This document shows positions 6,526 through 13,746 of a DNA stretch of 13,746 nt, in pieces (position 1 is the stretch's first letter; every line of letters begins with the position of its first letter). Origin of the DNA: Patescibacteria group bacterium (GTDB lineage: Bacteria > Patescibacteriota > UBA1384 > XYA2-FULL-43-10 > 1-14-0-10-43-13); assembly GCA_022705465.1 (NCBI GenBank), contig JAKJEK010000009.1, forward strand, positions 1 to 13,746, read 5' to 3'. A model generated the notes under the pieces. That model ran no database searches. It saw only the letters and a list, made by a program, of their open reading frames with translations, and was not told where the DNA came from. Position numbers and translations under genes: made by a program.

Positions 6526-8019
6526 ATGAATCAAACATTGGGAGCTACCGAAAAAGAGCTTATTGAGATAAGAAAGAAGAAATTGGGTCAGATGAAGGGA
6601 AAGGGTGTCAGTCCATATCCTTCAAAGTCCCAAAAAGACTATTCAATTTCGGAAATCAGATCTAAGCAGGAAAATCTTATCAGTACCAAGGATCAGGTTA
6701 CGGTTGCGGGAAGATTGATGAGTATGCGTGGGCATGGCAAGCTGAGTTTTGGCGATGTTCGCGACGAGTCCGGGCGGATTCAGGTCATGTTTAGATACGA
6801 TACTATGGGCGAGAAGCAATTCTCACTGCTTCATTTGTTTGATCTCGGGGATTTTTTAGAGGTTTCTGGTAGTCTATTCATAACTAAAACAGGAGAGTTA
6901 ACTATCGAGGCAAGCTCGGTGCGTATGCTGTCCAAAGCGTTACGGCCATTGCCGGAAAAATGGCATGGCTTACGCGATGAAGAAATTCGTTTAAGAAAGC
7001 GTTACCTTGATTTTATAATGAATCCGGAGCTTAGAGATTTGTTTGTTAAAAAAGCGAGATTCTGGCAATCCATGCGCGAGTTTTTAGTTGGTAAAGGTTT
7101 TTTGGAAGTTGAGACACCGGTGTTAGAGACGACAGCTGGAGGAGCAGACGCGAATCCGTTTATTACTCACCATGATGCACTAGACATCGATGTGTATCTA
7201 CGGATCTCGATGGGGGAGTTGTGGCAGAAACGCTTGATGGTTGGAGGATTCGAAAAAACCTTCGAAATTGGACGTCAGTTTAGAAATGAGGGTATTAGTC
7301 GAGAGCATCTTCAAGATTATACGCAGATTGAATTCTACCTGGCATACGCTAACTATGAAGATACAATGAAGTTGTCTCAGGAGATGTACCGTTATGTAGC
7401 CAATCAGACTTTTGGCACATCGAAATTTAAAATTGGTCAATTCGAGGTAGATTTGGATGCCGAGTGGCCAAAGATCGATTATGTCACCATCATCCAGCAA
7501 CGTTATAATATCAATGTTCTTGAGGCGACAGATGATGCGATTAAGGCAAAGCTGAAAGAGCTGAAAGTTGATTTTGCCCCAAATGATCGAAAGGGCCGGC
7601 TAATTGACACATTGTGGAAGCAGATCAGGAAAGAGATCGGAGGACCGGCATTCTTGGTTAACCATCCTGTCGAGGTGTCCCCTCTAGCCAAAAGAAAAGA
7701 TGATGATCCAAGATTGGTGGAGCGTTTCCAAATTATTATCGCTGGCTCGGAGATGGGAAATGGTTACAGCGAGTTAAATGATCCCGAGGATCAGGCACAA
7801 CGCTTTTTGGAACAGGCCGAAATGAGGGCCGAGGGTGACACTGAGGCTCAGATGCATGATCGTGATTTTGTAGAAGCTTTGGAGTATGGAATGCCGCCAA
7901 CGAGTGGGTTTGGCATATCGGAAAGACTTTTCTCTTTTCTGGTTGACAAACCGATTCGCGAAGCTGTGATGTTTCCGTTGATGCGGCCGCACGAATCGAA
8001 CGACAAGCCGTCGGAATAG
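6526..8019 (+). CDS. lysS: Lysine--tRNA ligase, class II
   Basis: This enzyme charges tRNA-Lys with lysine using ATP in the cytoplasm. The 497-residue protein has an N-terminal helix, an OB-fold anticodon domain (about 60-150, 'VAGRLMSMRGHGKLSFGDVR'), and the class II catalytic core. Motif 2 is 'FRNEGISREHLQDYTQIEFY', with R253 and E255 in the usual places. Motif 3 is 'GFGISERLFSFL', with R467, and ends in 'MFPLMRP'. The wording of motifs 2 and 3 differs from E. coli LysS (which has HNPEFTMLE and GIGIDR) and fits what I recall of CPR enzymes. ATG 6526 is preferred because AGGAG (6517-6521) precedes it; an in-frame TTG at 6511 would overlap that site. It leads the unit lysS-serS-hpf-orf-secA. 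Confidence 0.92.
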   Translation: MNQTLGATEKELIEIRKKKLGQMKGKGVSPYPSKSQKDYSISEIRSKQENLISTKDQVTVAGRLMSMRGHGKLSFGDVRDESGRIQVMFRYDTMGEKQFSLLHLFDLGDFLEVSGSLFITKTGELTIEASSVRMLSKALRPLPEKWHGLRDEEIRLRKRYLDFIMNPELRDLFVKKARFWQSMREFLVGKGFLEVETPVLETTAGGADANPFITHHDALDIDVYLRISMGELWQKRLMVGGFEKTFEIGRQFRNEGISREHLQDYTQIEFYLAYANYEDTMKLSQEMYRYVANQTFGTSKFKIGQFEVDLDAEWPKIDYVTIIQQRYNINVLEATDDAIKAKLKELKVDFAPNDRKGRLIDTLWKQIRKEIGGPAFLVNHPVEVSPLAKRKDDDPRLVERFQIIIAGSEMGNGYSELNDPEDQAQRFLEQAEMRAEGDTEAQMHDRDFVEALEYGMPPTSGFGISERLFSFLVDKPIREAVMFPLMRPHESNDKPSE

Positions 8020-8044
8020 TTCCTTAACCTAATGGAGCAATAAG

Positions 8045-9310
8045 ATGTTAGATATAAAATTTATACGTGAAAATCCTGAATTGGTTAAAGAAAACAGTAA
8101 AAACCGTTTGGCTAACGTTGATATTGACGAATTACTTCGTTTGGATAAGCAGCGTCGAGAGATGGAAACGAAGATAGGTGAATTACGGGCAGAAAGAAAC
8201 ATCGGGTCTAAGGGCAAGCCGACTCCAGGGGAGATTGTTAAGATGCGCAAAATTGGCGATGAGATTGCCAAACTGGAGAAGGAGATCGAACCGATTAGCC
8301 AGCGGTATCGCGAGTTACTGTTGGCGGTGCCAAACTTAACGCATCCGGAAGTTAAGGTAAGTCTAGATGAGACAGATAACCCTGTGATGAGTACATTTAT
8401 GGGGCCGGCAAATTTTGAGTTTGTTCCACAAGATCATGTTCAAATTGCCGAGAGGTTAGACCTAATCGATTTTGATAGAGCCACGAAGGTTGCTGGGGCT
8501 AAGTTTTATTATTTAAAAAACGAACTGGCAATTATTGAACAAGCGTTAATTAGTTATGCTTTTCGGGTGGCGATGTCACATGGTTTCGTGCCGTTTTCAA
8601 CCCCAGATCTGGCTAAACGTGAAGTGCTTGAAGGGTTGGGATTTAATCCTCGAGGTGAGTCAACTCAAATCTATAGTATTGAAAATTCGGACTTGAGCTT
8701 AATTGGTACTGCCGAGATTACAATGGGCGGTTACCATATGAATGAGATTTTGGATGAATCAGAATTACCGAAAAAGTATGTAGCAGTTTCTCACTGTTTT
8801 AGAACCGAGGCGGGGAGTTATTCAAAGTTTTCTAAAGGAATATTCCGAGTCCACCAGTTTACTAAGGTAGAGATGTTTATGTATACCAAGCCTGAAGACT
8901 CGGAGTCAGCTCACCAGGAAATGTTGGCGATCGAGAAGGAGATTTTTGAGGGTTTAAAGATACCGTTTAGGGTTATTGATCATTGCACGGCCGATCTTGG
9001 AACACCGTCATATCGCACCTTTGATCTTGAGGCTTGGATGCCTGGCAAACCAAGTGCCGGGGGAGAGATGGGCGATTGGGCGGAGATTACCTCAACGTCA
9101 AACTGCACGGATTTCCAGTCGCGAGGATTAAATATTAGGTATAAGGATGGCGCGGGTGCGAAATCGTTGGTTCATACATTAAATGGTACTGCTATTGCTA
9201 TGCCGCGGGCAATTATTGCAATCCTAGAGAACTATCAGCAAAAAGACGGGAGTGTTGTTGTGCCTGAAGTGCTCCGGTCTTACGCGGGCATCGACAAAAT
9301 TAAGCGGTAA
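8045..9310 (+). CDS. serS: Serine--tRNA ligase
   Basis: SerRS charges tRNA-Ser, reading the long variable arm with its N-terminal coiled coil. The 421-residue protein shows that arm (about 25-105, highly charged, from 'MLDIKFIRENPELVKENSKN' on), then the class II core. Motif 2 is 'FRTEAGSYSKFSKGIFRVHQ' (R253) and motif 3 is 'NGTAIAMPRAIIAILENYQ' (R388). 'GEMGDWAEITSTSNCTDFQS' is the expected serine-site block. ATG 8045 has GGAG at 8034-8037. The gene starts 25 nt after the lysS stop with no terminator between, so the two synthetases are probably co-transcribed. Length is normal. Confidence 0.96.
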   Translation: MLDIKFIRENPELVKENSKNRLANVDIDELLRLDKQRREMETKIGELRAERNIGSKGKPTPGEIVKMRKIGDEIAKLEKEIEPISQRYRELLLAVPNLTHPEVKVSLDETDNPVMSTFMGPANFEFVPQDHVQIAERLDLIDFDRATKVAGAKFYYLKNELAIIEQALISYAFRVAMSHGFVPFSTPDLAKREVLEGLGFNPRGESTQIYSIENSDLSLIGTAEITMGGYHMNEILDESELPKKYVAVSHCFRTEAGSYSKFSKGIFRVHQFTKVEMFMYTKPEDSESAHQEMLAIEKEIFEGLKIPFRVIDHCTADLGTPSYRTFDLEAWMPGKPSAGGEMGDWAEITSTSNCTDFQSRGLNIRYKDGAGAKSLVHTLNGTAIAMPRAIIAILENYQQKDGSVVVPEVLRSYAGIDKIKR

Positions 9311-9336
9311 GTTGTAGTATCGGAGAGGAGTGAAAT

Positions 9337-9705
9337 ATGAAGATTAGTATTCGTACCAAAGGGATTGATCTGTCAGCTAAGGATAGGACACAGGTGGAGA
9401 AAAGGATTTCCCGGCTTAAGAAGTATTTTGATGACGAGGCGGCAACTGTTGATGTGTACTTTATTCAGGAGTCTGGAGAGGGTGGTAACAAGAAGGCTGA
9501 TATTGGCGTACACCTAAATGCAGTGATGGGAAAAGAGAAGTTTTTTATTGAAGAAGTTGACGATCAGCCTATGCGGGCGTTCGCGTTTGCTTACCATCGC
9601 TTTAAGCGTATAATAGAACGTTACCATCGTCGGAAGGTTGACGAGGCCACTAAGCCTGCCGGAAAGCTGGATTCGCTTTTTCGGATGGTTAGAAGGTCGC
9701 GTTAA
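9337..9705 (+). CDS. hpf: Ribosome hibernation promoting factor, short form (HPF/RaiA, S30AE family)
   Basis: This protein binds the 30S decoding region and silences or protects ribosomes under stress. The 122-residue product is a single S30AE domain with beta-alpha-beta-beta-beta-alpha order. It begins 'MKISIRTKGIDLSAKDRTQV', and 'VEKRISRLKKYF' is the typical first helix. The C-terminal helix is basic ('YHRFKRIIERYHRRK') and the tail ends in arginines, as expected for rRNA contacts. It lacks the C-terminal dimerisation domain of long HPF, so it belongs to the short class; whether it acts like HPF, YfiA or neither cannot be told from sequence. GGAGAGGAG (9321-9329) precedes ATG 9337. It sits 26 nt after serS in the same probable operon. 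Confidence 0.88.
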   Translation: MKISIRTKGIDLSAKDRTQVEKRISRLKKYFDDEAATVDVYFIQESGEGGNKKADIGVHLNAVMGKEKFFIEEVDDQPMRAFAFAYHRFKRIIERYHRRKVDEATKPAGKLDSLFRMVRRSR

Positions 9706-9741
9706 GATTTGATGTAATGTAAGTATTGTAAGGAGGTGGAG

Positions 9742-9912
9742 GTGTCTGAGGATTCGCTAACTTCAACTGAGAATATTAATATAAAGTATCTGGAAGAGGG
9801 CGTAGTGGTTGATGGCGAGAGGTTCGATTCACTTCAAGATTATTTCCGATTTAGAGAAGAACAGTATAAAAACCGGTCAGCCGGGACGACGGATAGCGAG
9901 GCAGGAAACTAA
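9742..9912 (+). CDS. Small acidic protein of unknown function, 56 residues
   Basis: A GTG at 9742 opens a 56-codon frame ending in TAA at 9910-9912. A full AGGAGG (9731-9736) lies five nt upstream, the strongest ribosome site in this operon. A second in-frame GTG at 9736 overlaps that site and is less likely. The product is acidic (13 D/E against 6 K/R). It has a disordered, T/S/N-rich start, a core 'KYLEEGVVVDGERFDSLQDY' that suggests a short strand and a helix rich in aromatics (YF.F), and a polar tail. There is no cysteine, signal peptide or membrane segment. I do not recognise the family. It lies 36 nt after hpf and 56 nt before secA, so it is probably expressed with them. A link to ribosome hibernation or secretion is only a guess from position. 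Confidence 0.65.
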   Translation: MSEDSLTSTENINIKYLEEGVVVDGERFDSLQDYFRFREEQYKNRSAGTTDSEAGN

Positions 9913-9968
9913 GAGAGATCCGATATGGCTTGCGGCGTCCGGAACTACCTAGAAAGAGAGTGGTATAG

Positions 9969-12734
9969 ATGTCAATTATTAACCGACTGCTTGGAAACCC
10001 CAACAATCGTGTGCTAAAGGCCTTGGAAAGCAAGGTTGATATAATTAACGATTACGAGACCGTAATTCTTAAGTTGACCGATGAGGAACTCAAAGGTAAG
10101 ACTGAGGAGTTCAAACAAAAACTGTCTGAGGCGAATGGTGATGCAGGGCGAGAAAGTGCTCTTCTGGACGAGATTATGCCAGAGGCTTTTGCCGTGGTGC
10201 GCGAAGCGATGCGTAGAGTGTGGGGAGAGCGTCACTTCGACGTTCAACTGATGGGCGGTTTGGTGTTGCATCAAGGTAAGATTGCTGAAATGAGAACTGG
10301 CGAGGGCAAGACAATTGTGGCGGCTCTACCGTTGTACCTAAATGCGTTAACTGGCAAAGGGGTTCACTTAGTTACAGTTAACGATTACTTGTCTAGACAT
10401 CAAGGAGAGGGTATGGGTGAAGTTTATCATTTCCTTGGCCTGTCGACAGGAATTATTCAGGGTAATCACCAAACTTTCCGCTTCGTAAAAAACACAAATT
10501 ATAAGCACTACTCTCAGGTAGATGGAAGCAATCTCGAGCCTTGCTCGCGACAAGAAGCTTATGCATGTGACATTACATATGGCACCAACAATGAATACGG
10601 TTTTGATTACCTTCGAGACAATATGATTTTCCGTACTGGTGATGCTTCTCAGCGGTCGTTGTACTATGCAATTGTCGATGAGGTGGACTCAATACTAATT
10701 GATGAGGCTAGGACGCCTTTAATTATTTCGGCTCCGGCAGCTGAGTCAACTTCGCTATATCAGCAATTTGCTGCTCTTGTGCCTCGATTAAATGAGGGGG
10801 AGGACTACACTATCGATGAGAAAGATCGTGTGACGACTCTCACTGATACTGGTATTCAGAAAATGGAGAAGATGTTGGGCATAAAGAACATCTACGAGGC
10901 CGATGGAATTTCGATGGTGCACCATCTGGAAGAAGCACTCAAGGCTCACACTCTATTTAAGAAAGATCGAGACTACATTGTTAAAGAGGGTGAGATTATT
11001 ATTGTTGATGAATTTACCGGTCGTTTGATGCACGGGCGCCGGTATTCTGAGGGTTTGCATCAGGCTATCGAGGCAAAAGAGGGAGTTGAAGTACGTCAGG
11101 AATCTCAAACCTTGGCAACTATTTCATTCCAGAACTTTTTCCGGATGTACGAGAAATTAGCCGGCATGACAGGCACAGCCGCCACTGAAGCTGAAGAGTT
11201 TTACAAGATTTACAAACTGGATGTTGTAGAGATTCCAACGAATAAACCGGTGGTTCGTGCCGATCATTCCGATAAGATCTACAAGACAGAAAAAGCTAAG
11301 TTGTCGGCAGTGGTTGAGGATGCTAAGGAGTGCCAGGAGCGTGGGCAGCCAGTCTTAATTGGTACCGTCTCGGTGGAGAAAAACGAGATCATGTCTCAGC
11401 TACTGGATCGTGCCGGAGTGAAGCACGAGGTTTTAAACGCTAAGAATCACGAACGTGAAGCTAAAATTATTGCTTTGGCCGGTCAAAAAGGGGCAGTAAC
11501 AGTGGCAACTAATATGGCCGGTAGAGGTACTGATATCAAGTTGGGCGAGGGTGTGGTTGAGCTGGGAGGCTTGCGGGTGATTGGCACATCCAGGCATGAA
11601 GCCCGACGAATCTACAACCAGTTGCGTGGTCGAGCTGGGCGCCAGGGAGATCCCGGGTCATCACAATTCTACGTGTCTTTGGAAGACGATTTAATGCGAA
11701 TATTCGGTGGCGACAGAATTAAAAATCTGATGAATACGCTTGGTTTGCCCGATGATGTACCAATTGAGAATGCGCTGATCAATAGGTCAATTGAGTCGGC
11801 TCAGAGAAAAGTTGAAGGACATAACTTCGATGTTAGGAAGCACCTGGTTGAATACGATGATGTAATGAACAAACACCGCGAGGTAATCTATCGTAAGCGC
11901 CGCCAGATACTGGAGCGGAGTGAGGGTTTCGCAACAAGGCCGGAATACGATGAGTACGGTGAGGAGATTCCGCCTAAAACCCTCAAAGAGGAAATCCTGG
12001 AGATTGTGGATGAGGAGATTGAGGGTGTATTAATGTTGCATAGCGAGGATGAAGATAAGGCAAGGGCGGATCTGTCAGCAGTTTTTGGTGGTGCGGAGAT
12101 AAGGTCACTCGATTTCGAGGAGATTTCGGCATTGGCAAATGAGCTGTACGAGGCAAAAGAAAAACAATATGGTTCGCCGGCGATGCGCGAAATTGAAAAA
12201 GCTGTTTATTTACGGACCATTGATATGTTGTGGATTGAACATTTAACAACGATCGATGAGCTGCGGACAGGAATTGGACTTAGGGGTTATGGACAGAGGG
12301 ATCCGTTGGTTGAATATAAGCAGGAAGCATTTCGGTTGTTCCAATCACTTTTACGTCAGATCGAATCAACCCTAGCCCGAACGATATTTAAGGTTGAGGT
12401 GAAAACCGAGACACAACAACCAATGCAACGTCCGCTGGAATATCATGCTGCTGAAGAAAATGAAATCGGTGACGTCGATGAGGAAGCTGAGGAAATTGAG
12501 CGAGAAGCAAGAGAGTTGCAGAAGTTGGCACATCAGCAGGAAGAGAAAAAACTTACCAGTGAGAACACAGGAGTGACAACTACAGTGCGGTACGGTGGTA
12601 AAACTGTTTATGAACGAATGAAAGAAGCTTCAGTTGGCGAGGTTTCGACCGTGAAGGGCAACAAGAAGCCGGGCAGGAATGATCCGTGTCCTTGTGGATC
12701 AGGATTAAAGTATAAAAAATGCCACGGTCGATAA
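9969..12734 (+). CDS. secA: Preprotein translocase motor ATPase SecA
   Basis: SecA drives unfolded preproteins through SecYEG by ATP hydrolysis. The 921-residue protein has all main parts: Walker A 'MRTGEGKT' (K114, T115), DEAD-like 'IVDEVDSILIDEART' (D237/E238), the preprotein crosslinking domain (about 240-400), NBD2 with 'NMAGRGTDIKLGEGV' and 'QLRGRAGRQGDPG', the helical scaffold with 'YDDVMNKHREVIYRKRR' and 'LWIEHLTTIDELRTGIGLRG', and a zinc-binding SEC-C tail 'NDPCPCGSGLKYKKCHGR' (C907, C909, C918, H919). About 25 extra residues lie at about 165-195, before 'DITYGTNNEYG', compared with E. coli; I recall similar inserts in CPR SecA. The acidic linker at about 825-870 is variable. The ribosome site is weak (GAGAG near 9956-9960). 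It is the last gene of the lysS unit. Confidence 0.97.
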   Translation: MSIINRLLGNPNNRVLKALESKVDIINDYETVILKLTDEELKGKTEEFKQKLSEANGDAGRESALLDEIMPEAFAVVREAMRRVWGERHFDVQLMGGLVLHQGKIAEMRTGEGKTIVAALPLYLNALTGKGVHLVTVNDYLSRHQGEGMGEVYHFLGLSTGIIQGNHQTFRFVKNTNYKHYSQVDGSNLEPCSRQEAYACDITYGTNNEYGFDYLRDNMIFRTGDASQRSLYYAIVDEVDSILIDEARTPLIISAPAAESTSLYQQFAALVPRLNEGEDYTIDEKDRVTTLTDTGIQKMEKMLGIKNIYEADGISMVHHLEEALKAHTLFKKDRDYIVKEGEIIIVDEFTGRLMHGRRYSEGLHQAIEAKEGVEVRQESQTLATISFQNFFRMYEKLAGMTGTAATEAEEFYKIYKLDVVEIPTNKPVVRADHSDKIYKTEKAKLSAVVEDAKECQERGQPVLIGTVSVEKNEIMSQLLDRAGVKHEVLNAKNHEREAKIIALAGQKGAVTVATNMAGRGTDIKLGEGVVELGGLRVIGTSRHEARRIYNQLRGRAGRQGDPGSSQFYVSLEDDLMRIFGGDRIKNLMNTLGLPDDVPIENALINRSIESAQRKVEGHNFDVRKHLVEYDDVMNKHREVIYRKRRQILERSEGFATRPEYDEYGEEIPPKTLKEEILEIVDEEIEGVLMLHSEDEDKARADLSAVFGGAEIRSLDFEEISALANELYEAKEKQYGSPAMREIEKAVYLRTIDMLWIEHLTTIDELRTGIGLRGYGQRDPLVEYKQEAFRLFQSLLRQIESTLARTIFKVEVKTETQQPMQRPLEYHAAEENEIGDVDEEAEEIEREARELQKLAHQQEEKKLTSENTGVTTTVRYGGKTVYERMKEASVGEVSTVKGNKKPGRNDPCPCGSGLKYKKCHGR

Positions 12735-12799
12735 AAGCTAGTAAGCAAGAAAGATCAATGCGCTGATTACGAGGCAAGGGAGTGGTTGGCCGCTACTTG

Positions 12800-12808
12800 T
12801 GGTAGACT
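12800..12808 (+). promoter_or_regulatory. Possible extended -10 element before yjjX
   Basis: TGGTAGACT contains a TG extended element and TAGACT (four of six). No good -35 is found 17 nt upstream; TTGGCC (12786-12791) is too close, at 11 nt. The predicted start near 12815 would cut into the ribosome site GGCGGAG (12811-12817), so the geometry is poor and the call is tentative. Read-through from secA could serve instead, as no terminator is seen at 12735-12822. Confidence 0.25.
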
Positions 12809-12822
12809 GAGGCGGAGATTTT

Positions 12823-13344
12823 ATGAAGATTAACATTGGTTCGACAAACAGGGCAAAAGTGGAAGCACTGAAGGAGATTATTGAGGATTATCCTCTGTTG
12901 CGGGGCGCAGAAGTTTTTGCAGTTGAGGTTTTGTCAGGCGTGTCAGATCAGCCAAAATCCATAGATGAGACGGTTGCGGGAGCTATTAATCGTGCCAGAA
13001 AGGTGTTTAGTGATTGCCTGTATAGTGTCGGGTTGGAGTCTGGTTTGATGGCAGTGCCGGGCACAAAAACGGGCTTCATGGATGTGTGTGTTTGTGCGAT
13101 CTATGATGGTAAAGAGTGTCATCTTGGTTTATCTTCGGCTTGGGAGGCGCCAAAAGCGGTAACGAACTATATGTTAAACGAAGGTCTTGATATGACGCAG
13201 GCAGCTCTAAAGGCTGGCCTGACTGATAACCCCCAGGTGGGTAAAGCAGAGGGACTGGTGGGGATTATGACAAAAGGTCGGTTAACACGAAAGTCCTATA
13301 CTCAGGAAGCTATCCGAACCGCGCTAATACACTTGGATAATTGA
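12823..13344 (+). CDS. yjjX: Inosine/xanthosine triphosphatase (YjjX/DUF84 family NTPase)
   Basis: Members hydrolyse non-canonical nucleoside triphosphates such as ITP and XTP and so keep the nucleotide pool clean. The 173-residue protein has the family pattern in order: 'GSTNRAKVEALKEI' at the N terminus (substrate-loop serine/threonine/asparagine and lysine), 'SGVSDQPKSIDETVAGAINR' (the family's SGV..QP....ET..GA.NRA block), 'YSVGLESGL' with the acidic residue of the active site, and 'GLVGIMTKGRLTRKSYTQEA' near the C terminus. Length matches E. coli YjjX (about 170). ATG 12823 has GGCGGAG (12811-12817) upstream. It starts 88 nt after secA and ends 20 nt before the ASCH gene. The exact substrate is inferred from the family only. 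Confidence 0.85.
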   Translation: MKINIGSTNRAKVEALKEIIEDYPLLRGAEVFAVEVLSGVSDQPKSIDETVAGAINRARKVFSDCLYSVGLESGLMAVPGTKTGFMDVCVCAIYDGKECHLGLSSAWEAPKAVTNYMLNEGLDMTQAALKAGLTDNPQVGKAEGLVGIMTKGRLTRKSYTQEAIRTALIHLDN

Positions 13345-13364
13345 AAAGGGTTTGATGGGCAGAG

Positions 13365-13631
13365 ATGGTAGTAATTGAAAAGAAAATTTGGCCAGAATAT
13401 TTTGAAGCAGTTTCTTCTGGAAAAAAGAAGTATGAATTGAGGCTGAATGACTTTGATATCAATGAAGGCGACACATTGGCATTGAGGGAGTGGGATCCAG
13501 CAACCGGGGAATATACCGGCAGAAAAACCGAGAAGCGGGTGACCTACGTTGGAAGGTTTAAGGTTAACCAGCTATTTTGGCCGAGAGAAGAGATAGAGCA
13601 GAAGGGAATACAAATTGTTTCACTTGAATGA
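13365..13631 (+). CDS. ASCH/PUA-like domain protein (DUF3850 type)
   Basis: The 88-residue product is a single compact domain. The line 'KKIWPEYFEAVSSGKKKYEL' followed by 'RLNDFDINEGDTLALREWDP' and 'GEYTGR' matches the DUF3850 branch of the ASCH superfamily: lysine plus 'W..YF.AV.SGKK..E.R.ND', then 'GD.L.L.EWDP..G.YTGR'. ASCH domains have a PUA-like beta barrel and are thought to bind RNA or modified nucleosides; some relatives act as amidohydrolases on acetylated cytidine. No specific reaction can be claimed here. ATG 13365 has only a weak site (AAAGGG at 13345-13350 is distant; GGGCAG is nearer), so coupling to yjjX, 20 nt upstream, is likely. Pairing with an NTP-cleaning enzyme is suggestive of nucleotide or RNA-modification metabolism, but that is inference. 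Confidence 0.8.
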   Translation: MVVIEKKIWPEYFEAVSSGKKKYELRLNDFDINEGDTLALREWDPATGEYTGRKTEKRVTYVGRFKVNQLFWPREEIEQKGIQIVSLE

Positions 13632-13662
13632 TCGGATGTTAAGTACGGCGCTGTCTGCTAGA

Positions 13663-13690
13663 TTGTGATGATGGTAAGGGTTTGTATTAT
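13663..13690 (+). promoter_or_regulatory. Candidate promoter for the last, truncated gene
   Basis: TTGTGA (13663-13668, four of six) and TATTAT (13685-13690, five of six) are 16 nt apart. The start would fall near 13697, 12 nt before GGAGG (13709-13713). The -10 lies inside the inverted repeat at 13681-13700, which is the arrangement expected for a repressor site. Confidence 0.4.
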
Positions 13691-13700
13691 TACATACAAA
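13681..13700. repeat. 7-bp inverted repeat overlapping the -10
   Basis: TTTGTAT (13681-13687) and ATACAAA (13694-13700) are exact reverse complements around the 6-nt spacer TATTAC. Half-site centres are 13 bp apart, a little more than one helical turn, which fits a dimeric DNA-binding protein. It could also fold as a weak RNA hairpin, but most of it lies upstream of the predicted transcript start. Confidence 0.5.
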
Positions 13701-13717
13701 GAGGAAATGGAGGAAAT

Positions 13718-13746
13718 GTGAGGGCGGGTAATAAAGCACTACTAAT
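13718..13746 (+). CDS. Start of an unidentified gene, cut by the window end
   Basis: A GTG at 13718 follows GGAGG (13709-13713) by four nt and opens a frame without stop to the end of the window, reading V(M)RAGNKALL. Nearby ATG codons at 13707 and 13716 hit TGA almost at once. Nine codons are too few to name a product. The upstream promoter-like pair and the inverted repeat support a new transcription unit here. Confidence 0.35.

Noticed and set aside
12735..12822. Terminator after secA
   Set aside because: No stable stem followed by a T-run could be drawn in this 88-nt gap.
1..13746. CRISPR array, tRNA, IS element or prophage genes
   Set aside because: No regularly spaced repeats, no tRNA T-arm (GGTTCGA) with acceptor pairing, and no transposase or phage-like product on either strand.

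Overview
The window holds a dense, entirely plus-strand block of bacterial housekeeping genes. In order they are: the 3' end of a probable ruvX, mltG, mreB, mreC, mreD, mrdA (PBP2), greA, lysS, serS, a short hpf/raiA, a 56-residue unknown gene, secA, a yjjX-type NTPase, an ASCH/DUF3850 protein, and the first codons of a further gene cut by the window end. Stops include TGA (yjjX, ASCH gene), TAA and TAG, and the frames read normally with the standard bacterial code. The organism looks like a member of the Patescibacteria (Candidate Phyla Radiation). I infer this from the gene order, from a LysS of the 'REHLQDYTQIEFY' motif-2 type, from a SecA with extra residues before the 'DITYGTNNEYGFDYLRDNM' block, and from a PBP2 with a charged cytoplasmic tail. 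This is recognition from memory, not a database result.

Region 1 (1-5562) is a cell-wall and cell-shape cluster. MltG is the terminase that releases nascent glycan strands. MreB, MreC and MreD form the elongasome scaffold. PBP2 is the elongation transpeptidase. mreB to mrdA are tightly packed with gaps of about 9 to 25 nt and probably form one operon, started from a promoter in the 155-nt mltG-mreB gap.

Region 2 (5563-6525) is the regulatory part of the window. The mrdA-greA gap of 288 nt holds one promoter, a 15-bp hairpin ending in six T (a candidate small RNA or attenuator), and then a second sigma70-like promoter close to greA. greA ends in a strong 18-bp terminator hairpin. The lysS leader that follows starts with an extended -10 element and carries three hairpins, some mutually exclusive.

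Region 3 (6526-12734) is a translation and secretion unit: lysS, serS, hpf, a small acidic ORF, and secA. Gaps are short and no terminator is visible, so co-transcription is likely. Region 4 (12735-13746) is yjjX plus an ASCH-domain gene, probably co-transcribed, then a promoter with an inverted repeat over its -10 and the start of the next gene.

No tRNA, rRNA, CRISPR array, insertion sequence or phage-like gene was seen. No stretch without a gene exceeds 300 nt. I found no clearly new protein system. The points most worth attention are the candidate RNA before greA, the structured lysS leader, the small ORF before secA, and the perfect palindrome at the mreD-mrdA junction.
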